Below the pieces are notes generated by a model. The model was not told the DNA's origin and did not search any database. It saw nothing but the letters and a program-made list of their open reading frames with translations. A stretch of DNA of 7,195 nt, from positions 1-7,195 of the forward strand of contig PQCO01000315.1 of NCBI GenBank assembly GCA_003062345.1, given 5' to 3'. The translations under genes were made by a program, and so were the position numbers. Shown one piece after another: positions 1 to 4,757 of this stretch (position 1 is its first letter; each line of letters begins with the position of its first letter). The DNA is from Sedimenticola_A endophacoides (GTDB taxonomy: Bacteria > Pseudomonadota > Gammaproteobacteria > Chromatiales > Chromatiaceae).

Positions 1-441
1 CTTGGCATAGCTGGCAATAAACTGTTCGACGAAGGCCTGGGCTATCCGGTAGATATCCTTGGTGGAAGCGGCGTTCTCCAGGCGGGAAAACGTTGGCGCG
101 CTGGCTAAATGGTTATCGGTATCCAGCGGCCGGTGGTCTAGCCCCAGTTTGAATACGGGATCGCCTCTCAGGGTATTGGCGTCATTGCCATCCTCGTAGG
201 CGCAAGCGATTTGGTAGGTGCGCTGAGCAAACAACGCCTGTAGCTTGTGAGTGATATAGGATGGATGGCGCTGGTCGTTGAAGGCGCAGGCCAAGCGCTC
301 GGTCAAGCCGATTTGGCGGTCGAGGCCGCGTAGAATCATGGGACCGAAATCCGAGGACAAGGCGCCGCCGTCAAAATCGCCACGCACGCTCAGGCCGTCA
401 ACGGGGAGAAATCTCAGCGGTTCTTGGGTAGACTTGGACAT
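1..441 (-). CDS. IS1380 family transposase, N-terminal part
   Basis: This would be a DDE-type transposase that cuts and inserts its own element. Only residues 1-147 are visible; the gene continues past the left edge without a stop. The start ATG is at 439-441 on the minus strand, with an AGGT-like ribosome site about 8 nt upstream. Visible family landmarks are the early FDGGALSSDFGPMILRGLDR segment (about residues 24-43), IGLTERLACAF (about 44-54), the QRTYQIACAYEDGNDANTL segment (about 73-91) and the Leu-Glu-Asn region of PTFSRLENA (about 116-124). All are typical of the N-terminal part of IS1380 transposases. The catalytic DDE residues lie in the unseen part, so intactness cannot be judged. 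There is no frameshift or stop in the visible codons. A minus-strand TATAAT (489-494) could be its -10 element. Confidence 0.93.
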   Translation of the reverse strand, partial: MSKSTQEPLRFLPVDGLSVRGDFDGGALSSDFGPMILRGLDRQIGLTERLACAFNDQRHPSYITHKLQALFAQRTYQIACAYEDGNDANTLRGDPVFKLGLDHRPLDTDNHLASAPTFSRLENAASTKDIYRIAQAFVEQFIASYAK

Positions 442-484
442 GGGGCGACCTCGTTTAGCTTCACCGAAGCGTTTTTGGCGAAAT

Positions 485-503
485 ACCAATTATATCAATT
501 GGT
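485..503. repeat. 7-bp inverted repeat over the transposase promoter region
   Basis: Perfect arms ACCAATT (485-491) and AATTGGT (497-503) flank a 5-nt spacer. The minus-strand TATAAT hexamer overlaps the repeat, 44 nt or more upstream of the transposase start. It could be an operator or just AT-rich promoter DNA. I see no good -35 hexamer at the usual distance, so a promoter call is weak. Confidence 0.4.
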
Positions 504-530
504 TGAACGAGGTGCGCCCTTTTTTATGAA
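503..530 (+). promoter_or_regulatory. candidate outward-reading promoter at the IS end
   Basis: TTGAAC (503-508) and TATGAA (525-530) are 16 nt apart and face out of the insertion sequence towards the Roadblock gene at 646. Each hexamer matches 4 of 6 consensus positions of a sigma-70 promoter. IS1380-family elements such as ISEcp1 are known to drive neighbouring genes from outward promoters, which makes the arrangement plausible. It is inferred from the hexamers only. Confidence 0.3.
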
Positions 531-549
531 TAATTCGGGCTATATTCTG

Positions 550-592
550 ATGTGCGGTTTGTTCTTTTTGGCCTATAAAAAATGTGCGGTTT
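550..592 (+). repeat. 11-bp direct repeat pair upstream of the Roadblock gene
   Basis: ATGTGCGGTTT occurs at 550-560 and again at 582-592, spaced 32 nt start to start, or about three helical turns. The copies lie in the AT-rich leader between the IS end and the Roadblock start. That spacing would suit a regulator bound to one face of the DNA, but no known operator is recognised. A possible promoter, TTGGCC (591-596) with TGTATT (615-620), starts in the second copy. Confidence 0.45.
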
Positions 593-645
593 GGCCATTC
601 TGTCCCAAAAATAATGTATTACCACACAATCTCTTGAGGTGCGTC

Positions 646-1014
646 ATGAGTTTGGAATCTGCCATCAATGAACTAAAAGGCATCAAAGGCTACAGGTGCG
701 CGGGGATCATGGATTTTACCGGCGAGATGCTGGTGTCGGACAGTTTCGACACCAGTATCGACCTCAATGTTGCAGGGGCCACCTTCAACGACATTTTTCG
801 GGGAGCGCATGAGGCGGCTGGAAAGCTGGGCATGCAGGCGACGGAGGAGTTGATCATCAATACACCTAACGGGGTGATTGTGATGATGTGTTCGGGCGCC
901 AAGCGCGAACCGCACCTGCATCTGATCACGGTGCTGGAAAAGGGCGGCAACCATGCCCTGGCCAAGATGACGATGGAGCGCCTGATTCCCAAGCTGATTG
1001 CCGAGTTGAGTTGA
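646..1014 (+). CDS. Roadblock/LC7 (MglB-like) domain protein
   Basis: A 122-residue cytoplasmic protein with no signal peptide or membrane segment, the size of a single Roadblock/LC7 domain. The pattern is an N-terminal helix (SAINELKGIKGYR), a first strand pair around AGIMDFTGEMLVSD (19-32), a central helix (about 40-58), a strand with IINTPNGVIVMMC, a further strand at HLHLITVLEK, and a closing helix (about 103-121). Bacterial members of this family, such as MglB, usually dimerise and regulate small Ras-like GTPases or act as scaffolds. No GTPase gene is present here, so the partner is unknown. The start at 646 is chosen because GAGGT (636-640) sits 5 nt upstream. The reading frame stays open further upstream, but only through AT-rich leader and IS DNA. 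Family assignment rests on pattern recognition and length. Confidence 0.75.
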   Translation: MSLESAINELKGIKGYRCAGIMDFTGEMLVSDSFDTSIDLNVAGATFNDIFRGAHEAAGKLGMQATEELIINTPNGVIVMMCSGAKREPHLHLITVLEKGGNHALAKMTMERLIPKLIAELS

Positions 1015-1146
1015 CCGATGCCGGCCCTGTCTTCGGCTAACCCCGGAGCAAAATGTCCGTTCGGAATAGAGGTAGGGGCAGGGCCGTCTCGTATCATCGC
1101 GCCTGGGTCGGATGTGGGTCGCCGGGCCTACCGGTGAAATGATCGT

Positions 1147-1174
1147 GACCCGGTCCCCTCCATGGGAACGGGTT
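1147..1174 (+). other. hairpin in the gap between Roadblock and GNAT genes
   Basis: Arms ACCCGGTCCC (1148-1157) and GGGAACGGGT (1164-1173) pair over 10 positions with one mismatch around a 6-nt loop, and a G·T pair extends the base. There is no T-run, so a standard intrinsic terminator is unlikely. The gap (1015-1281) also has 8-bp complementary arms CGGCCCTG (1022-1029) and CAGGGCCG (1079-1086). The structure may help separate or adjust expression of the two genes; that is inference. Confidence 0.4.
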
Positions 1175-1281
1175 CCGGTGCGCGGGGGTCTGTGTGGGCG
1201 TGGCAGAAAGGCGGTTTGCGCCCGTGACGCGTTGCGTGGGTAAACGCCTGCCGCCAACGTCCCTGGCCACGATCTGGTCTC

Positions 1282-1683
1282 ATGACGCACGTCTGGATTT
1301 TGGTGTTCCTGATGGCAGATTGGTTGGAGCAGTTCGTGGAACAAGTCTGTCTGTTTTCTGGGGAGTTGAGCAGCAATTCTGACGGTGGGGATGAGCCCGG
1401 CCTGCTCCGCTATACCGAGCATGAGGCTGATCTGAGCATCGATTACCTGTTCGTGCCCGTTGTCATGCGGGGACGGGGGGTCGGGACGCAACTCGTATCG
1501 CGTCTGCTGCGTTATGCGGATTGCGTGGGCAAGGATGTGGAGGTTCAGGCCCGCCCACTGGGCGGAGGTGGGCAGGTTCAGGAGCGGCTGCGACGACTGA
1601 TTCGATTTTACCGCCGATTGGGTTTCGAGGAGCGGGTGCAGGGGATCACCCAGATGCATATGGTAAGAAGGCACATGCAATGA
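1282..1683 (+). CDS. short GNAT-family N-acetyltransferase
   Basis: A 133-residue protein with the C-terminal half of the GNAT fold. The acetyl-CoA pyrophosphate-binding motif A is clear as VPVVMRGRGVGTQLVSRL (58-75), where RGRGVG (63-68) fits the R/Q-x-x-G-x-G/A signature. A typical FYRRLGFEE (109-117) follows near the end. Only about 55 residues precede the motif, fewer than usual, so the N-terminal strands and helices are compressed or missing. The frame is closed by a TGA at 1225-1227, and the first ATG is at 1282. Residue 11 (ATG at 1312) is an alternative start; neither has a clear ribosome site. The stop overlaps the next start by 4 nt (ATGA), which indicates translational coupling. 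The substrate is unknown; a protein partner in the cluster is possible. Confidence 0.8.
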   Translation: MTHVWILVFLMADWLEQFVEQVCLFSGELSSNSDGGDEPGLLRYTEHEADLSIDYLFVPVVMRGRGVGTQLVSRLLRYADCVGKDVEVQARPLGGGGQVQERLRRLIRFYRRLGFEERVQGITQMHMVRRHMQ

Positions 1684-2435
1684 GTTTCTCTGCTCTGGAC
1701 CGCGCTCAGATACTCGCCCTGTATGGCCACTACCTCACTTCAATGGTGCAGCGCAACGAGCGGGTGTATAACGACTACTGCCCCTTTTGCGCGGATGTCG
1801 AGCGGCGCCTCTTCGTCGACAGCACGGAGGGTACCTGGCACTGCTTCTCCTGCGGCGCGATCGGTGATATGCCGGAGTTTATCTCGCGCATGGAGCATGT
1901 CGATCATGCGCAGGCGGAGGCGAGACTGCGCGCCATCATCGGTCTCAAATCGGAGGTGGCGCCCGCACGGGACAGGCCGGAGGACAGCGCGGCCCGGAAG
2001 CCCGCCCCACATCCCCCCCCACATCCCCAAGCACCGCCGCCGACCGCCGGCTCCGATTTGGGCGAACTTCTCAACAAGCTCGCCGGGGTGTCAGACAAAG
2101 GACTCATGGGCGTGATATTCCGGTCGGGGCGGGATGGATACGAAGCGGTGCGTTCGGGAGGCGACAGCCCGTTCGAGGAGAAAGAGCTGCTGCGCATGGC
2201 GGGCTTTATGTCGCAAACGCTGTCGATGGGGGATACTCTCCTTGGCGAGCCCGGGCTACGAGGCTTTTTGAGTGTCTCGGGGCGTCTGCACGGCGAGGGG
2301 GTGCAGATGGTATGGCGCGCGGTCGAGGCCGGGGACTTCGACGCCATCCTGCTGATCGTTGCTTCCCCCGCTTCAATGAAGCTCTCCCAGCATGCACTTG
2401 AAACATGGTTGAAACAGCATGGACTGGATACTTGA
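1680..2435 (+). CDS. four-Cys zinc finger protein with probable C-terminal Roadblock-like domain
   Basis: A 251-residue cytoplasmic protein. Residues 34-68 look like the DnaG/CHC2 primase zinc finger: CPFC (34-37), a short R-R-L-F-V strand, then WHCFSCGAIGDMPEFI (53-68). The usual His of CHC2 is Cys37 here, giving a C4 site. A Pro/His-rich linker follows (about 100-122). The C-terminal part (about 124-250) starts LGELLNKLAGVSDKGLMGVI and has alternating strands and helices reminiscent of Roadblock/LC7; this second assignment is tentative. There is no primase catalytic (TOPRIM) domain, so it is not a primase. The start at 1680 has AGAAGG (1666-1671) 8 nt upstream and overlaps the previous stop; the frame is open further upstream but only inside the GNAT gene. 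The zinc finger might bind DNA, RNA or protein; function unknown. Confidence 0.75.
   Translation: MSFSALDRAQILALYGHYLTSMVQRNERVYNDYCPFCADVERRLFVDSTEGTWHCFSCGAIGDMPEFISRMEHVDHAQAEARLRAIIGLKSEVAPARDRPEDSAARKPAPHPPPHPQAPPPTAGSDLGELLNKLAGVSDKGLMGVIFRSGRDGYEAVRSGGDSPFEEKELLRMAGFMSQTLSMGDTLLGEPGLRGFLSVSGRLHGEGVQMVWRAVEAGDFDAILLIVASPASMKLSQHALETWLKQHGLDT
2005..2028 (+). repeat. two tandem 12-bp units in the linker coding region
   Basis: CCCCACATCCCC occurs twice back to back (2005-2016 and 2017-2028), giving a run of eight C at the junction and encoding the Pro-His repeat of the interdomain linker. It looks like a replication-slippage duplication that keeps the frame, since 12 is a multiple of 3. 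Such a spot is prone to length variation between strains. Confidence 0.85.
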
Positions 2436-3150
2436 AACAAGAGATATCTGCCACTCATACGGCGCGATGCCGATCCTGCGCGGTGTCTCGATCGCGATAC
2501 CTGCGGAGCGGATCACCGCCATTGTCGGTCCACCGGGGTGTGGGAAATCCACCCTCGTCGATCTGATCTGCGGGTACGCGCGTCCCGACTCCGGCGATAT
2601 TCTGTTCGAAGGGCGGTCGATTGCAGGCCTGTTGCCGACTCAGATTGCGGCGGCGGGACTGGTGAGAACCTTTGAACAGGGCAATCTGTACGACCAGCTT
2701 ACGGTGGCGGACCATCTGATTCTGTCGGCGCGCAACAGCGACGTCTCATCCGATCAGCCCTATCAGCAGTGGCGCAAGGACAGCCAGATCATGAAAGAGG
2801 GGCTGCGCATACTCGCCACCGTCGGATTGACCTCGGCACCGCTGAATACCCGGGTCGGCACCCTCTCCCCATGGCAGCGCAAGCGGCTCGATCTGGCGCT
2901 GGTGCTGTTGGAACCTCGCAGTCTGGTGTTTTGGGAGGAGCCGATGCAGGGGCTGTCGGAGGAGCATGTGGAGCGGATTCGTGGCAGGATCGCCCGTCTG
3001 CGGGAGCTGGAAAAGACCGTGGTGCTGACCACCGCCGATGAGTGTCACGCCACGCGATTGGCCGACCAGGTCATCGACCTCTCCGCCGTCGGGGGGCGTA
3101 CGAACGAAAGTATCGGTACGACCCAGATCAGCGAGCCGGAATATCGCTGA
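2419..3150 (+). CDS. orphan LivG-like ABC ATPase with degenerate motifs
   Basis: A 243-residue single ABC nucleotide-binding domain of the LivG/LptB type. The Walker A motif is intact: GPPGCGKST (37-45). The other motifs can be aligned but are altered. The Q-loop reads RTFEQ where LivG has RTFQ, the signature reads LSPWQ (149-153) in place of LSGGQ or LAYGQ, the Walker B segment reads LVFWEEP (169-175) with Glu173 in place of Asp but the catalytic Glu174 kept, and the H-loop His is Ala206 (TTADE, where LivG has IEHD). The residues after the ATPase core (about 223-243) are not recognised. ATP binding is likely; normal hydrolysis and transport coupling are doubtful. No permease or solute-binding gene is adjacent. 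The start overlaps the preceding gene by 17 nt and has no good ribosome site, so it is probably translationally coupled. A non-transport, regulatory role is inference. Confidence 0.92.
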   Translation: MDWILETRDICHSYGAMPILRGVSIAIPAERITAIVGPPGCGKSTLVDLICGYARPDSGDILFEGRSIAGLLPTQIAAAGLVRTFEQGNLYDQLTVADHLILSARNSDVSSDQPYQQWRKDSQIMKEGLRILATVGLTSAPLNTRVGTLSPWQRKRLDLALVLLEPRSLVFWEEPMQGLSEEHVERIRGRIARLRELEKTVVLTTADECHATRLADQVIDLSAVGGRTNESIGTTQISEPEYR

Positions 3151-3300
3151 TTGATTCACGCCCGCCCCGCATTGTTCACCGGGCTTCAACGGCCGGACAG
3201 TATGGTGTACCGCTCGTCCGGGACCGGTGTGGTTGACGGGCCGGTGGACGACCACTCGCAATCATTCAGCCGCATTCGGGGTCCAAGTCGATTGCCCCCG

Positions 3301-3355
3301 CTCCGCCCGCCGGTTCACCCCGCCTTCGGGCTATCGGCTCCGGCGGCTGGCGGAG
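3301..3355. repeat. long imperfect inverted repeat in the convergent gap
   Basis: CTCCGCC-CGCCGG (3301-3313) pairs with CCGGCG (3340-3345) and GGCGGAG (3349-3355), giving 7 and 6 bp of stem separated by a 3-nt bulge, with a 26-nt loop. It lies between the ends of the ABC gene (plus) and tsaC (minus). The symmetry means it would fold in either transcript. There is no T-run, so it is not a classic intrinsic terminator, but it could block or stabilise both 3' ends. The rest of 3151-3421 shows nothing gene-like. Confidence 0.5.
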
Positions 3356-3421
3356 AGGATTGACGGACTGGTTCGCCGGGTCAGGGCTGCGGGCAGAACC
3401 GAATCGAACGAACCTGGGAAC

Positions 3422-3979
3422 TCAGGCGCGGATGATGCGTCCGCTCAAGGCGTCGCGGATGGTGCTGGGGCGTGTGGCCCCCCCGCAGGGGGCATTGACG
3501 ATCCGGTCGATCCGCCCGCCCAGCGCCATGCGCACCTTGAGGGCGCTGCGCGCCGGAGGATGGCCGCTGAGGTTGGCGCTGGTGGAGACCAGGGGCGAGG
3601 CGCATGCGCGGCACAGGGCAGCGGCCACCGGGTGATCGGTGACCCGCACCGCCAGGGTCGCATGGCTGCCGCGCAGCCAGCGTGGCAGGCCGTGGGCGGC
3701 TGGCAGCAGCCAGGTGTTGGGTCCCGGCCAGCTGGCGAGCAGCGGCGCCATCTGCGCCTCCCCGAGCGGTTCCACGAAAGGGCGCAACTGCCCGAAGTCG
3801 GCGCCGATCAGGATCAAGCCCTTCTGCTCCGGGCGCTGCTTGAGTGCCAGCAGGCGCCGTACCGCGTCGGGGTTGAGGGGGTCGCAACCGAGGCCGAAGA
3901 CCGCCTCGGTGGGGTAGGCGAGAAGGCCGCCCGCATGAAACACACGGGCGGCCCGGCGCAGGTTGAACGGGGATGTCAT
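3422..3979 (-). CDS. tsaC: threonylcarbamoyl-AMP synthase
   Basis: Makes threonylcarbamoyl-adenylate from threonine, bicarbonate and ATP, the first step of the t6A modification at position 37 of ANN-decoding tRNAs, which is then transferred by the TsaBDE system. It is a cytoplasmic protein of 185 residues, close to the 190 of E. coli TsaC. The YrdC fold landmarks are in order: LAYPTEAVFGLGCDP (20-34), the KQRP active-site segment (47-50), WPGP (84-87), LAVRVTDHP (109-117), STSANLSG (132-139), and a closing PSTIRDALSGRIIR. It lacks the C-terminal Sua5 extension, so it is TsaC rather than TsaC2/Sua5. It starts 16 nt after the purE stop and is presumably co-transcribed with it. A G-rich stretch lies right against the ATG, so the ribosome site is unusually close. 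Confidence 0.96.
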   Translation of the reverse strand: MTSPFNLRRAARVFHAGGLLAYPTEAVFGLGCDPLNPDAVRRLLALKQRPEQKGLILIGADFGQLRPFVEPLGEAQMAPLLASWPGPNTWLLPAAHGLPRWLRGSHATLAVRVTDHPVAAALCRACASPLVSTSANLSGHPPARSALKVRMALGGRIDRIVNAPCGGATRPSTIRDALSGRIIRA

Positions 3980-3995
3980 TCCCCCACCCGTCCGC

Positions 3996-4502
3996 TCAGC
4001 CTGCCAGATCGGCCTGCAGCTTGGCGTCCTTGGCGATCACCTCTGCGGCGTTGGCCTCGCGCTCCGCCCTGACCCGTCCAGCCAGTCCGGCATCGGCCAG
4101 GGCCAGGATCTGGGCCGCCAGGTAGGCGGCGTTCTTGGCGCCCGCCTTGCCGATGGCGACGCTCGCCACGGGGATGCCGCCCGGCATCTGCACGGTGGAG
4201 AGCAGTGAATCCATGCCCTGCAAGGGCCCGGCGTCGAGGGGGATGCCGATCACCGGCCGGGTGGTGAGGCCGGCCACGGTGCCTGCCAGGTGGGCCGCCA
4301 GACCGGCGGCGGCGATGAACACGTGGCAGCCGCGCGCCTCGGCGTCCTTGACGTAGGTGTGGGTCGCCGCCGGTGTACGGTGCGCCGAGGTGATCTTGAC
4401 CTCGCAGGGGATTTCCAGCTTGTTCAGTACCTCGATGGTGGACTGCATCACCGGCAGGTCGGAGTCGGAACCCATCAGGATGGCAACGAATGGTGTGCTC
4501 AT
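3996..4502 (-). CDS. purE: N5-carboxyaminoimidazole ribonucleotide mutase (class I PurE)
   Basis: Converts N5-CAIR to CAIR in de novo purine synthesis; in most bacteria it acts after PurK. It has 168 residues, the normal length. Family signatures are MGSDSDLP (10-17), SAHRTP (39-44), AAHLAG (69-74; E. coli has AAHLPG) and the QMPGGIPVASVAIGKAG stretch near residue 120. SAHRTP with AAHL marks the PurK-dependent class I type rather than the class II CAIR-forming type. No purK lies on either side: tsaC follows at 16 nt, and upstream is a divergent redox gene. PurK must be encoded elsewhere if the pathway is standard. A GAGG is present about 10 nt before the start. I see no PurR-type operator in the upstream gap. 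Confidence 0.97.
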   Translation of the reverse strand: MSTPFVAILMGSDSDLPVMQSTIEVLNKLEIPCEVKITSAHRTPAATHTYVKDAEARGCHVFIAAAGLAAHLAGTVAGLTTRPVIGIPLDAGPLQGMDSLLSTVQMPGGIPVASVAIGKAGAKNAAYLAAQILALADAGLAGRVRAEREANAAEVIAKDAKLQADLAG

Positions 4503-4606
4503 GGTCAGCTCGCCTCAGTGTCAATGTTGGGAAAAGGCGGGGAAAGATAGCCCATTTTCCGTCTTCAGACCAGCGCTGATGCCCGGATCGCGTGGGTAGC
4601 CGCGAA

Positions 4607-4632
4607 TCGGTGGGGCGTGCAGGACCCACCGA
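4607..4632. repeat. 8-bp inverted repeat in the purE / redox gene divergent gap
   Basis: Perfect arms TCGGTGGG (4607-4614) and CCCACCGA (4625-4632) are separated by 10 nt in the 255-bp gap between purE (minus) and the DsbD-like gene (plus). No T-run follows on either strand. It may be an operator or a leader hairpin; it is equally compatible with chance in GC-rich DNA. The gap also holds a weak minus-strand -10-like TATCTT (4544-4549), possibly for purE. Confidence 0.35.
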
Positions 4633-4757
4633 CAATGGTGAAGTCCGCATGGCAGGCGTCGAACAGAGATGCTATTCATTGAGTGCGGGTGCTGCGCTCA
4701 GCAGGGAACGGAGGCCCGCGTGGCATGCAGGCGTGAGCGGTGCGGGGATCGGGGGTG

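Larger units (their letters stand above)
1..540 (-). mobile_element. IS1380-family insertion sequence, 5' portion (cut by window edge)
   Basis: The stretch carries the first 147 codons of an IS1380-type transposase on the minus strand plus about 100 bp of AT-richer leader. The outer end should lie near 530-545. Read on the minus strand, the sequence there begins GCCCGAATTATTCAT, a plausible terminal inverted repeat, but the partner end is outside the window, so neither the exact boundary nor a target duplication can be confirmed. The AT-rich leader and the move to GC-rich coding DNA after about 646 fit an inserted element. The boundary is inference; the transposase identification is firm. Confidence 0.65.

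Noticed and set aside
424..645. Upstream extension of the Roadblock gene to an earlier ATG
   Set aside because: The extra 74 residues are encoded by IS and AT-rich leader DNA and fit no domain; the ATG at 646 has a good ribosome site and gives the normal family length.
673..1680. Long minus-strand open frame of 335 codons opposite the Roadblock and GNAT genes
   Set aside because: No recognisable domain, low-complexity His/Arg/Gln-rich content typical of an antisense shadow, and it overlaps two convincing plus-strand genes.
1680..2435. Annotating the zinc-finger protein as a DNA primase
   Set aside because: Only the finger resembles primase; the His ligand is replaced and no TOPRIM domain is present.
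2419..3150. Calling the ATPase livG, a branched-chain amino acid transporter subunit
   Set aside because: Several catalytic motifs differ and no liv permease or binding-protein gene is adjacent.
3160..3184. GCCCG/CGGGC hairpin just after the ABC gene as a terminator
   Set aside because: Only 5 bp of stem, a 15-nt loop and no T-run.
3349..3420. Possible tRNA-Ser-like start (GGAGAGG) and T-arm-like GGTTCG
   Set aside because: No cloverleaf can be drawn, no anticodon stem and no matching acceptor end were found.
3227..4072. Plus-strand open frame of 281 codons opposite tsaC
   Set aside because: Antisense shadow of tsaC in GC-rich DNA; the minus strand encodes a complete TsaC with all motifs.
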